Shown piece after piece: positions 18,370-27,214 of a DNA stretch of 64,000 nt. The translations under genes were made by a program, and so were the position numbers. Positions within the stretch are counted from its first letter, which is position 1; each line of letters starts with the position of its first letter. The notes beneath the pieces are model-generated. The model was not told the origin of the DNA. It made no database searches and saw nothing but the letters and a program-made list of their open reading frames with translations. Source of the DNA: Corynebacterium callunae DSM 20147. Its GTDB lineage: Bacteria > Actinomycetota > Actinomycetes > Mycobacteriales > Mycobacteriaceae. The stretch covers positions 2,232,001 through 2,296,000 of the forward strand of contig NC_020506.1 in NCBI RefSeq assembly GCF_000344785.1. The letters run 5' to 3'.

Positions 18370-18596
18370 GCCAGCCAGCCTACGTTTTTCGGCAGGTGCG
18401 CGGCACCCGCGCCCCAGAATTTGGCGCTGTTAAAACGCTTTTCGACGAACCCCTCGCTCTCAGTGGCTATCTAAAACTCCGATCTTGCCGCAAAAGACAA
18501 GGTACTGAGCATATTTACATTCCAGACATTGATTGTGTTGGCCATCACTTGAGATAGCTTTTGCTATTGCGCTTCACATTTTGGCCTAAAACCCGT

Positions 18597-18611
18597 TATG
18601 ATATGACCATT
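18597..18611 (+). promoter_or_regulatory. GntR1/GntR2-type operator before gntK
   Basis: TATGATATGACCATT agrees at 12 of 15 positions with the C. glutamicum GntR1/2 consensus TATGATAGTACCAAT as I remember it. It lies 53-67 bases before the gntK start. The gntR1 gene is in this window at 58.8 kb. Confidence 0.65.
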
Positions 18612-18663
18612 AAATTTTGTGGGTGTTTTTAAGCCTCCACGTTTCAACATGAGAGGAATAGAT

Positions 18664-19194
18664 ATGACAACACCTGAAGGCGTGCACATTGTAGTCATGG
18701 GAGTTTCCGGCTGTGGTAAATCAACCGTGGGTGCCCTCCTTGCCGAAAAACTCGGTCTCGAGTTTAAAGATGGCGATGAACTCCACCCCCAGTCCAATAT
18801 CGACAAAATGGCCGCTGGACATGCCCTCGATGATGATGACCGCGCTTGGTGGTTAGTCCAAGTTGGCAAATGGCTACGCGATCGCCCCAGTGGTGTGATC
18901 GCATGTTCCGCTCTCAAACGCTCATACCGAGACCTCATCCGTACCAAATGCCCCGGCACCGTTTTTGTACATTTGCGCGGATCCTATGATTTGCTGCTTT
19001 CCCGCATGAAAGCTCGCGAAGATCACTTCATGCCCGCTACCCTCTTGGATTCGCAGTTTGAAACTCTGGAGTTGCTTGAGCCAGATGAGGATCACCGCGT
19101 TTTTGATGTGGCAGATACCCCCGCGGAAATTGCCGAGCGAACCGCAGAGTGGATTCTTTCGCAGCAAACTAGCGTTACACTTGGATCTAAGTAA
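18664..19194 (+). CDS. gntK: Gluconokinase
   Basis: 176 residues from ATG 18664, which has GAGAGGA upstream; a longer GTG frame from 18619 lacks a site. P-loop GVSGCGKST (13-21), GDELHPQSNIDKMAAG, CSALKRSYRD and LRGSYDLLLSRMKAREDHFMP are diagnostic of the GntK family. It phosphorylates gluconate to 6-phosphogluconate for the pentose phosphate pathway. The operator upstream indicates repression by GntR1/2 and induction by gluconate. Confidence 0.93.
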   Translation: MTTPEGVHIVVMGVSGCGKSTVGALLAEKLGLEFKDGDELHPQSNIDKMAAGHALDDDDRAWWLVQVGKWLRDRPSGVIACSALKRSYRDLIRTKCPGTVFVHLRGSYDLLLSRMKAREDHFMPATLLDSQFETLELLEPDEDHRVFDVADTPAEIAERTAEWILSQQTSVTLGSK

Positions 19195-19245
19195 AAGCAC
19201 CTTTTAGGATCCAGCAGTTTTTGACGTGGAAAGGTCCGCATTCTC

Positions 19246-19806
19246 ATGGCTCGCGCATTGATTATCGTTGATGTTCAAAAGGATTTCTGCCCCGGTGGTT
19301 CCCTAGCCACCGCCCGTGGTGATGAGGTAGCAGGCCTTATTGAGGCTTATCTCCTCTCCCACGGTGGCGAATATGACACTGTGGTCGCAACCCAGGATTG
19401 GCATATTGATCCCGGCGAGCACTTCTCTGACAACCCTGATTATGTAGATTCCTGGCCGGTTCACTGCAAGGCCGATACTGATGGCGCTGCTATTCATGAG
19501 CGCATTGACCTTGAGCTTATCGAGGAATTCTTCCGCAAAGGCCACTACACCGCTGCCTATTCCGGTTTTGAAGGAACAGCAACATCCGAGGAGCTCCTAC
19601 TGGCCCCTTGGCTCAAGGCCCGTGACATTACAGAGGTAGACATCGTGGGTATTGCTACCGACCACTGTGTCCGTGCCACCACTTTGGATGCCATCAAAGA
19701 AGGTTTTGAAGTCCGCGTTCTTAGCGATATGTGTGCTGCCGTAGATGTTCATGCAGGCGATCGCGCCTTGGAAGAAATGCATGACGCCGGCGCGCTGCTG
19801 GTCTAA
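19246..19806 (+). CDS. pncA: Nicotinamidase
   Basis: 186 residues. An isochorismatase-fold amidase with the full catalytic set: Asp9 (VDVQKDFC), Lys98 (RKGHYTAAYSGF) and Cys141 (GIATDHCVRATT), plus metal ligands around QDWH (50-53). It converts nicotinamide to nicotinate for NAD salvage, and activates pyrazinamide in sensitive mycobacteria. Together with pncB (46.7 kb) and nadE (63.3 kb) the window holds three steps of NAD salvage and synthesis. Confidence 0.95.
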   Translation: MARALIIVDVQKDFCPGGSLATARGDEVAGLIEAYLLSHGGEYDTVVATQDWHIDPGEHFSDNPDYVDSWPVHCKADTDGAAIHERIDLELIEEFFRKGHYTAAYSGFEGTATSEELLLAPWLKARDITEVDIVGIATDHCVRATTLDAIKEGFEVRVLSDMCAAVDVHAGDRALEEMHDAGALLV

Positions 19807-19810
19807 AACT

Positions 19811-19855
19811 CAAAAAACCGTATCCCTTAAATTTAGGGATACGGTTTTTGTTTTG
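19811..19855. terminator. Bidirectional terminator between pncA and the DUF3618 gene
   Basis: AAAAAACCGTATCCCT and AGGGATACGGTTTTT pair around a TAAATTT-type loop. A-runs on one side and T-runs on the other serve both converging genes. Confidence 0.85.
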
Positions 19856-19860
19856 TCGAT

Positions 19861-20136
19861 TTAGCGCTGGGAAAGCAGACGCTGAATCTCTTTAAGATCA
19901 TTAGCCTTCTTACGGCCACGCACGATGCTGAAGACGATTGCTCCTGCTACAACGCCGGCGACACCAAGCAGAATCTTCTGCACATTAGGCTCCTGCAGCT
20001 TTGCAGTTGCCTGGGTCTTGGCATCATCTACCAGGTTTGCAGGCTTGCTGCGGTCTGCCAGTTCGTCGAGGGTATTTGCCAGCTGTCGGCGGGTGCGCTC
20101 AATATCGCGCTGGATGTCTTCAATGTTGCGTGCCAC
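19861..20136 (-). CDS. DUF3618 membrane-anchored small protein
   Basis: 91 residues. The N-terminal part (IEDIQRDIERTRRQLANTLDELADRSKP) is a coiled coil typical of DUF3618. One membrane helix (ILLGVAGVVAGAIVFSIV) is followed by a basic tail. The family is common in actinobacteria, often near peroxiredoxin or fatty acid genes; the role is unknown. It is divergent from bcp. Confidence 0.82.
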   Translation of the reverse strand: MARNIEDIQRDIERTRRQLANTLDELADRSKPANLVDDAKTQATAKLQEPNVQKILLGVAGVVAGAIVFSIVRGRKKANDLKEIQRLLSQR

Positions 20137-20312
20137 TGCGCTACTCCTGATTTGGTGTATCTGTGATCAACTATTTTTGTTTAACGCGTCATGAAAACCC
20201 GTTACTGGGTTTCCATATTACTTAACTCCTTGACTTTAGGTTCATTGGTCCCCAAAAACCTTTGCTGAACTCAAGGTATCCCTCAGGTTAGCCACCCGCT
20301 ATTGTGGAATAC

Positions 20313-20789
20313 ATGACTGAAGCACAGCGACTAAATATCGGAGACACCCCACCCGCTTTTACCCTGCCCAATGATCAGGGCAGCACCACGTCGCTTAGTG
20401 ATTTTGCAGGTCAGCAAGTTCTTGTTTATTTCTACCCCAAGGCAAACACCCCAGGTTGCACCAAAGAAGCCTGCGATTTCCGCGATTCTTTAAGCCAACT
20501 TAATGATTTGGGTATCAAAGTTATCGGCATTTCCCCCGACCCAGTAGCCAAACTAATTAAGTTCCGCGAAGACCATGAACTTAATTTCCCTCTGCTTTCT
20601 GATGAAGATAAATCAGTTATGACTGCTTGGGGTGCCTTTGGTGAAAAGAAAAACTACGGCAAAATTGTCCAGGGCGTTATTCGCTCCACTTTTGTTATTA
20701 ATGCAGATGGAACCGTTGGCATGGCTAAATACAATGTGCGCGCCACCGGTCACGTCGAACGCCTCCTGCGCGAATTTAACGCTGCCTAA
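20313..20789 (+). CDS. bcp: Thiol peroxidase (bacterioferritin comigratory protein)
   Basis: 158 residues from ATG 20313; a GTG nine bases earlier is possible and neither has a clear ribosome site. Peroxiredoxin fold with peroxidatic Cys49 (NTPGCTKEACDFRD) and likely resolving Cys54, the 1-Cys-gap layout of Bcp/PrxQ. It reduces hydrogen and lipid peroxides with thioredoxin. fasR follows 27 bases later, so the two are probably co-transcribed. Confidence 0.92.
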   Translation: MTEAQRLNIGDTPPAFTLPNDQGSTTSLSDFAGQQVLVYFYPKANTPGCTKEACDFRDSLSQLNDLGIKVIGISPDPVAKLIKFREDHELNFPLLSDEDKSVMTAWGAFGEKKNYGKIVQGVIRSTFVINADGTVGMAKYNVRATGHVERLLREFNAA

Positions 20790-20815
20790 GATAAGCCACC
20801 TAGATCATTAAATCC

Positions 20816-21481
20816 ATGGAACCCCAGAAACAGGACGCCGCGGAAAATCCTGCCGGTACGGAAATTCTCGTACCTCGACGCCGCCCCGCCCAGCAACGTA
20901 GCCGTGAGCGCTTTAATCGCATTCTCACCGCTGCGCGTTCTGTGCTTGTTGATCTCGGCTTTGAATCCTTCACCTTTGATGAAGTAGCCAAACGCGCCGA
21001 AGTACCAATCGGTACGCTTTATCAGTTTTTCGCCAATAAATACGTGCTCATTTGTGAACTTGACCGCGTAGACAATGCTGAAGCCGTTGCCGAGCTTAAG
21101 AAATTCTCCGACCAGGTCCCAGCTCTGCAGTGGCCAGAAATCTTGGATGAATTCATCGAGCACTTGGCCAGGCTGTGGCGCGAGGATCCTTCCCGGCGCG
21201 CGGTATGGCATGCCATTCAGTCAACTCCTGCTACGCGTGCCACTGCCGCAGCAACTGAGAAGGAAATGCTGGAAATCATTGCGGAGGTCATGCGACCACT
21301 AGCCCGCGGTGCTTCTTATGAAGAGCGCATGTCCCTAGCTGGTTTGCTGGTGCATACTGTTAGCTCCCTGCTCAACTATGCGGTGCGCGATGTAGATACC
21401 ACCGATGAAGCCTTTGCCAGCATCGTGGAGGAAATCAAACGTATGTTGATCTCCTACCTCTTCTCTGTCGCAACTGGCTAG
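20816..21481 (+). CDS. fasR: TetR-family regulator of fatty acid synthesis
   Basis: 221 residues. A basic N-terminal arm (RRRPAQQRSRERFNRIL) leads to a TetR helix-turn-helix (FTFDEVAKRAEVPIGTLYQFFANKYVL, about 50-76), then an all-helical ligand domain. The position next to bcp and acpS and upstream of fasA matches C. glutamicum FasR, which represses fasA, fasB and acetyl-CoA carboxylase genes. The TetR call is certain; FasR identity rests on synteny. Confidence 0.85.
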   Translation: MEPQKQDAAENPAGTEILVPRRRPAQQRSRERFNRILTAARSVLVDLGFESFTFDEVAKRAEVPIGTLYQFFANKYVLICELDRVDNAEAVAELKKFSDQVPALQWPEILDEFIEHLARLWREDPSRRAVWHAIQSTPATRATAAATEKEMLEIIAEVMRPLARGASYEERMSLAGLLVHTVSSLLNYAVRDVDTTDEAFASIVEEIKRMLISYLFSVATG

Positions 21482-21882
21482 TTCTGCAAAACGCAGGTTG
21501 CCACCACATAGTCACCATCGTGGCTAATGCTGACGCTGCTATGGAATTGACCAATAGAGTCATGCACCTGCTTTGCTAAAGCGGGGTGCAGTTCAATGGA
21601 AACCCTCCCCCAGGCATCAGCACGGACTTCAATTTCACGCCATTGCACATGTTCTTCTGCAATTACCGGAGGTTGTCCATAAATCGCCTGCGACCAGGCC
21701 TTAATAAAGGCTTCTTTAGCAGCCCACCGGCCCGCTAGGTGTTCCGCCTGGCGAGTTTCTGCGCGGAAGGATGCCAAGCGGCGTTCACTGGCAGAAAACA
21801 CCTGCATGAAGGAACTGCCCGGTTGGGCTAGTTGCTCTGCGAACGCCGAAATGTGAACGAGGTCGGTTCCAATGCTGATCAT
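21478..21882 (-). CDS. acpS: Holo-ACP synthase
   Basis: 134 residues. Metal-binding Asp7 (IGTDLVHI) and Glu57 (GRWAAKEAFIKAW) are both present, as is the SISHDGDYVVA ending. It transfers phosphopantetheine from CoA to the carrier domain of fatty acid synthase. In corynebacteria AcpS is the activator of the type I FAS. Its stop overlaps the fasR stop by four bases in convergent orientation, so read-through from either gene makes antisense RNA to the other. Confidence 0.93.
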   Translation of the reverse strand: MISIGTDLVHISAFAEQLAQPGSSFMQVFSASERRLASFRAETRQAEHLAGRWAAKEAFIKAWSQAIYGQPPVIAEEHVQWREIEVRADAWGRVSIELHPALAKQVHDSIGQFHSSVSISHDGDYVVATCVLQN

Positions 21883-21892
21883 GCGACCTAGC

Positions 21893-23335
21893 TTAGCGGG
21901 CTGGCCTCTTTACAAAGAAGCCCACGATCAGTGCAAACACTGCCACGCACGCTGAGGCGAAGAATGCAGAGTTGGCGCCGTCGGCGAGGGCGGTTTGTTG
22001 GGTTGCGCCGTCGATAAGCGCGTTGTTGCTGACGGTGGAATAAACCGCAATCATGACCGCGGTGCCTGCGGCGCCGGCGAGCTGTTGGAGGGTGTTGAGG
22101 ATCGCGGAGCCGTGGCCGTACATGTTGTCGGGGACGGATGCGAGCGCGACTGTCATCAGTGGGGTGAACAGCAGCGCAAGGCCGATGGAGAACACGATGT
22201 GTACGCCGATGATGAACCACACGTTGGCGAATTCATCGACGGTGGACAGTGCAAACAGGGAGATCACAACGAGTGACATACCACCGATCACGAGTCCGCG
22301 TGGACCATGACGATCATAAATTCGACCCACAAATGGCGACAGCACACCTTCCAAAAGACCACCTGGCAACAGCACTAGACCCGCGACCAAGGCGGTGACC
22401 ATCAAGGATCCCTGCAGGTAGAGTGGCAGCGTATTCATGACACCGAGCAGCGCACCGAACAGCGTCAAAAGCACAACCAGCGGAATGGTGTACTCACGAA
22501 TCGCCAACGGACGCAGATCCAACAGCGCCTTATCCTGCTTACCCATGGAAATCTGGCGCCACACAAACACCACCAACGCAATGATGCCGACAGCCAACAC
22601 GACCAACGCGCTTCTGTCACCTTCCAAAATGATGCCAATCGAGCTCAAAGCGTACACAAGGCCACCGAAAGCCACTGCGGAAATCAGGAAGGAAATGACA
22701 TCCAAAGGAGTCTTTTTGGGCTCACTGACGTTGGTCAGACGCAGGGTACCGATCAGGCTTGCCACAAACACCAACGGAACCATAACCCAGAAAATCGCGT
22801 GCCACGAAGACAAGCTGAGTACGAAACCAGCCACACTAGGTCCAAGAGCAGGACCAACGGCCATCACGACCGCAATCAAACCCATGACGGCGCCACGGCG
22901 CTCTGGAGGAACAACGGTCATCGCGACAGTCATCAGCAGCGGCATGATCACAGCGGTACCAATCGCCTGAGCGACGCGGGCTGCAAGCATAATCGCAAAA
23001 GTAGGAGACAACGCAGCCGTCACAGTACCGATCAGGAAGACCACCGTGGCGAAAATAAACACACTACGAGTGGTAAAACGTTCCAACATCCAACCAGTAG
23101 CTGGAAGAACCACAGCCATGGTCAACATAAAACCAGTAAGCAACCACTGCGCAGTATTCGCCTCAATGTCAAAGTCCGCCATGATCGACGGCAACGCGAC
23201 TGCCAGAGTGGTCTCATTCAACATCATGACAAAGGCTGTAAAAACTAATACAGCCAAGATGATGACAACATTTCTCGGGATCCCAACCGATTCTGGGGTG
23301 GGATTACTGGAGGTGGGGTTGCTGGAGGAAGACAA
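21893..23335 (-). CDS. MFS multidrug exporter, DHA2 (14-helix) type
   Basis: 480 residues with fourteen predicted membrane helices. Motif A-like MLERFTTRSVF and motif C-like IGPALGPSVAGF versions (AVGPALGPSVAGFVLS) identify a drug:H+ antiporter of the EmrB/QacA group. It lies ten bases before acpS in the same orientation. Substrates cannot be told from sequence. Two direct repeats upstream may be its operator. Confidence 0.85.
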   Translation of the reverse strand: MSSSSNPTSSNPTPESVGIPRNVVIILAVLVFTAFVMMLNETTLAVALPSIMADFDIEANTAQWLLTGFMLTMAVVLPATGWMLERFTTRSVFIFATVVFLIGTVTAALSPTFAIMLAARVAQAIGTAVIMPLLMTVAMTVVPPERRGAVMGLIAVVMAVGPALGPSVAGFVLSLSSWHAIFWVMVPLVFVASLIGTLRLTNVSEPKKTPLDVISFLISAVAFGGLVYALSSIGIILEGDRSALVVLAVGIIALVVFVWRQISMGKQDKALLDLRPLAIREYTIPLVVLLTLFGALLGVMNTLPLYLQGSLMVTALVAGLVLLPGGLLEGVLSPFVGRIYDRHGPRGLVIGGMSLVVISLFALSTVDEFANVWFIIGVHIVFSIGLALLFTPLMTVALASVPDNMYGHGSAILNTLQQLAGAAGTAVMIAVYSTVSNNALIDGATQQTALADGANSAFFASACVAVFALIVGFFVKRPAR

Positions 23336-24029
23336 GGCTCCAGCTCCTTTCTAGAATTAAAGGGCGCTATCGCGAGGTAAATGCATACCGCCCCGGTTCC
23401 TGCGACGTGCAGAAAACGGGGGCGGATAGTTGCTTAGGAAACATTATCAACAATTAGTGCATGCGCACGTTCTTGTGTGTGATTTCACTGGCAATAGTGT
23501 TTGTGAGGTTTTGTGGGCTTAGGAAACCTTAGCGTGATCCAAGAATATGGATCTATTGCATTAATGAAGCTTTGAAACTCGAAGATTCAAATACGGAAAG
23601 AATAATTATCAAGCAGCGGGATGAACGGCCACGACCTCTCCCCGGCCGGTTTAGCAAGGCACAATACCAAAAGAGAACAAAACGAGAATGCTGCAGAAGT
23701 GGCCACTTCAGATCATCATTCCTACCCCCAAATGAGATCAGTGAGCTCAGTAAGACCGGTTGCAATTGTCACTACAATTCCGAATCCAAAAGCCCTTGAT
23801 CCTACCGAGTTATTGTTATGAATAGTTGGATCGAATCCTACATTCAAGGAACTATAAATATCACCAGTAATACTAATTATCCTAAAGAACTCACTTGACT
23901 TGTCACTTTTGTTAAGTGCCAGCACGCTAACCACAACAAAGTAGCTTAAAGAAACAACTGAATCTACGCGGTGACCACTCCATCCTTAAATAGGACAAAC
24001 AGGTGCTGAGGAAACGGTAGAATCAGTCT
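23336..24029. other. AT-rich intergenic region with an 11-base direct repeat
   Basis: GCTTAGGAAAC occurs at 23432-23442 and again at 23517-23527, upstream of the MFS gene. The rest is AT-rich. On the minus strand 23722-23991 is open and encodes two hydrophobic stretches (SLSYFVVVSVLAL and GFGIVVTIATGL) but lacks an ATG and a ribosome site; it may be a gene remnant. Confidence 0.45.
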
Positions 24030-24554
24030 ATGGGAATAGAAAAACCAGCACCACTACTTATGAACGAAGTATTAAAAAATTCGCAATCACACACTTGGGA
24101 GAAAGCGATTGCTGAGTGGGAGGTCTCAGGGCAGGATGAAGACTTTGAAAGTTTGAGTGTATGCGTCTGTGGCAAAACGGGGCTCCGGTATAAGTACATC
24201 ATCACCAATACTATGACAAGGACACAATTGCACCCGATTGGCAGTGAGTGTATCCGTCATTTTGGAAGCCAGAATATGGTAGATACCGTAGAGTATTTGA
24301 GAAAAATCACCGAGCTCCGGAAAAGGAATTTGGGGAGTATCACATTCCAAGAGATCAAGGATGCTGGGATTCTTTCAAGAAAATTCATTACCGCCCTTTA
24401 TGAGAAGGGACTTTTCCAGCCAAATAAGTTCAATAGAAATGACGGAAAAAATGATTTTCAATTCTATTTGAATATGTTTAATTCCCGCTCCATGAGCGAT
24501 AAACAGCGAAAAAAGGCTGATGTGCTTACACGCGAATTACGCAAATTAGTTTAA
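24030..24554 (+). CDS. Hypothetical protein with a CxC zinc-site-like motif
   Basis: 174 residues, lysine-rich and lower in GC than its neighbours. The middle reads SVCVCGKTGLRYKYIITN then LHPIGSECIRHFG: three cysteines and a histidine spaced like a small metal site. I have seen this signature in unnamed proteins of phages and mobile regions, but know no function. The C-terminal third is charged and helical. No ribosome site is strong; ATG 24030 gives the longest frame. Confidence 0.6.
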   Translation: MGIEKPAPLLMNEVLKNSQSHTWEKAIAEWEVSGQDEDFESLSVCVCGKTGLRYKYIITNTMTRTQLHPIGSECIRHFGSQNMVDTVEYLRKITELRKRNLGSITFQEIKDAGILSRKFITALYEKGLFQPNKFNRNDGKNDFQFYLNMFNSRSMSDKQRKKADVLTRELRKLV

Positions 24555-25747
24555 GCGCCAAACATGCAGCGAAAACACTCGGACAACGGAGATGCAAACT
24601 GTCACATAAATCCCTGCTTATCATATTCTTGCAGGACCATTCGCGATACTGGTCCAATGATGTAATTGCGCCACACTGTCCACAAGTCAGAATACAAGCA
24701 TTGAGTTCAAAGCAGTATTGAACTTATACAAGGTCACGACACTATTAGGCACCCTGAATAGCAGTGAACAGATATGAAAATTCCGTATGCAACAGTAAGT
24801 AAAGCTGATCTCAACAATCCTTTTCTGAGCGCCTATGCCTCAAGTTTCTCACTTGCACAAGATGCCGGTGAGAATATCAACTCGGTACTCTGTGCACAAT
24901 AGAGCAGACGGCCATCCCGTTATGGATGTTCACCATCGTTAATGAGAACCTCACTGTCATACATTGGAATTAATAAGTAGCGTGAACTCCGCCATCGAAA
25001 CACCTGGGAGCTTACCCTCCAAACACCATTTCGAGGCAGCACGTGGTTAAGAAGCTTCCTGATCGATAACGTTGGAGTATCAATTGTTTGTTGCTCGCTA
25101 AGTAGCTGATATTAGGATGAGGTATGAGTTTGGATCACAGCTCGCAAGCAATAGGAGCCTATCCGGATAACGGTAAGCATCGGTAGTTTCCCAAGACGAT
25201 TTAAGCTCAATGAGATGGTCAAGTAATCTTTACCTCTTGCAAGCTATGTCAGGACTATTACTATCGGCCTTAACCCGGACAGACTACTGACTCTCAAGGG
25301 TAGATGGAGCAGTAAGTTCGTCCTTAGGGCGTTCTCGATCGTTAAGCTAGAGTTCCTGCCTTCTTGAGGCGAAATCATAACAAGCCTTGGAGCCAATGCT
25401 CAAAAGCAATGGTTGGGGATCTTAGTGAAAACACGGGGATTCTACTGGGCACCACTTAAAGATTTGCCGGAATACTTTTTCCATCGTTGTTCGTTGTAGC
25501 GCAGATTTTCGCGCCCTTACCCTCGTAGCCACCAGCAAAAGGCGAATATCTATTATTCAATCTGGAGCTGTGGCTAAGCGAGGAAATGAAAATTCATCGC
25601 TAAATAATCACCGTTGGAGGGTACGGAACTCACCTTCAGCCAAGAATATATGGACTTAATCAAGATATAGAATTGACAACAGCCAAATTCCGACGCTAGA
25701 ATACCGCGATTTACTTAAAACTATTTCTCATCGCCTACCATTAAGGC
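24555..25747. other. 1.2 kb without recognisable genes
   Basis: All six frames are dense with stops. The only frame with a plausible start is about 42 codons from ATG 24776 (MKIPYATVSKADLNN), unrecognised. Base composition is AT-rich, like the two flanking accessory genes. It ends in a good promoter for the next gene. The stretch looks like decayed mobile DNA. Confidence 0.5.
25673..25702 (+). promoter_or_regulatory. Sigma-70-type promoter for the membrane solenoid gene
   Basis: TTGACA (25673-25678) and TAGAAT (25697-25702) are separated by 18 bases and lie 46 bases before the start codon. Both boxes are close to consensus, unusual in this GC-moderate genome. Confidence 0.6.
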
Positions 25748-27016
25748 ATGGTACACCAAAGCGGAGCGGTAGTAGGGCATACTCCCAAAATGATGAACTT
25801 CAACTTAGCCATCGGGCTTATTTCAATTCTATCATTAGGAGGAATTTGGGGAGTTTTCGTAGTATTCCTTTTGCTAAGTGGAGTGGAAGTTAATGGATTC
25901 GGATGGCCAAATGAATCTCTTTCACCCTCACAGATCTTAGATACTGCCCGGGCAACAGGCACCATATCTGCCTTGTTCGGCGGAATCTTCGCAATGTTAT
26001 ATTCATACAGGAAGCAAAGAATTTCAGAAGCTGAAAGCTTAAGATCTGATGCATCTTCTTTGGTTGAGCGTTACCGGGCCGCATGTGAGCAAATTGGAAG
26101 TGAAAATGCTTCAGTTCAACTTGCGGGCATTTACGCCTTAAGCTGGCTTGCCGATGAATGGGTAGGGCATCGACAACAGTGTGTTGATGTATTGTGCGCC
26201 TATCTTCGCTTGACTGGTTCCGCCAACAATATGACTTCAGAAGTCCCTGTGCGTACTGTCCTGAATCTAATTGAATCGCACACCTCAGTGCTAAATCCGG
26301 AGTTTACAAGTTGGTCTGATTTGACGATTGATTTAACCGGGGCATCTCTACCAGATTTTTCCTGGAATCAGGTAAAAATTCAGAAGCTCATTCTAGACCG
26401 GGCTGAGTTTGAAGAAGAAGTGAATCTCATATTCGAATTCGATAATAGTTCAGTCTCAATACGCGATGTCACCATTGCGGCGAACCTCTTTATTGCAAGC
26501 ACGGGCAAAGGACGTATCTCCTTAATGAGAAGTGGTGTTATGTCGGGAGCAGAGGTCCAAATCTCACCAAGTTTAGAAACACAGCTAAATTGTATGGCCG
26601 TTCGAATAGAGGATGATTGTCTTATTAGAATTAATCTGGGTGCCTCTGGAACCGAAGGTCAAATTGACTTTAGTCATGCACATATCATTGGCCGTCTTTC
26701 ATTTTTTGGTGACGGACGAGAGTATGAAACAGGAACCATTCTATTGCAAGATGCGATCACTTCAGGCGAAGGGCTAGTAGGCTTCCAAAAAGACCTCTTT
26801 TTTGAAGCTGACGAAGGGTTTTATTATGTTCCAGTATCTTCTCCAGATGGGACTTCCTATTCCAAGTTTCGCAAAATAACCGATAGAAGACGAAGTGTTT
26901 TCCGTCCAGATTCCCAGTATTTAAAAAATTGCAAACTTGCTACCTTTGAGGTCAGTTCAATTGAGCCTGTTCCTAAGTGGCATGGGGCTGAACTGGAACC
27001 AAAAAGCAATGCCTAA
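25748..27016 (+). CDS. Membrane-anchored protein with beta-solenoid-like domain, unknown function
   Basis: 422 residues. Two membrane helices (about 17-44 and 70-86) are followed by a coiled segment and a helical module (RYRAACEQIGSENASVQLAGIYALSWLADEW, CVDVLCAYLRL, about 110-165) found in actinobacterial pentapeptide-repeat-type proteins. From about 200 to 360 the sequence has short repeating beta strands (LTGASLPDFSW, FEEEVNLIFEF, IDFSHAHIIGRLSFFG), suggesting a beta-solenoid. It is an orphan in an AT-rich accessory patch. ATG 25790 is another possible start. Function is unknown; defence or stress roles are guesses. Confidence 0.7.
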   Translation: MVHQSGAVVGHTPKMMNFNLAIGLISILSLGGIWGVFVVFLLLSGVEVNGFGWPNESLSPSQILDTARATGTISALFGGIFAMLYSYRKQRISEAESLRSDASSLVERYRAACEQIGSENASVQLAGIYALSWLADEWVGHRQQCVDVLCAYLRLTGSANNMTSEVPVRTVLNLIESHTSVLNPEFTSWSDLTIDLTGASLPDFSWNQVKIQKLILDRAEFEEEVNLIFEFDNSSVSIRDVTIAANLFIASTGKGRISLMRSGVMSGAEVQISPSLETQLNCMAVRIEDDCLIRINLGASGTEGQIDFSHAHIIGRLSFFGDGREYETGTILLQDAITSGEGLVGFQKDLFFEADEGFYYVPVSSPDGTSYSKFRKITDRRRSVFRPDSQYLKNCKLATFEVSSIEPVPKWHGAELEPKSNA

Positions 27017-27154
27017 CTCCGTAATAACTGCAGTTTGGAAACCTTCGAACATCCCCTCACTGGTGACGCAGCTGCCATCAGCTAGAAGTTAAACCACCTT
27101 CCCTTTCCAGAGGCTTCCACCTATAAGGACGAACCTATGTCGGGCAAACCAAAA

Positions 27155-27199
27155 AGCCCCTCACACGGCATCCCAACAAGGGACACCGCATGAGGGGCT
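27155..27199 (-). terminator. Terminator of fasA
   Basis: AGCCCCTCA and TGAGGGGCT pair at the base, with GG/CC and TCCC/GGGA stacking further in. A run of A on the + strand gives a T-run at the end of the leftward transcript. Confidence 0.85.
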
Positions 27200-27214
27200 C
27201 AACGCAATAACCAA

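Noticed and set aside
23722..23991. Two-helix membrane protein on the minus strand
   Set aside because: No ATG, no ribosome site and no recognised family; kept only as a note in the intergenic entry.
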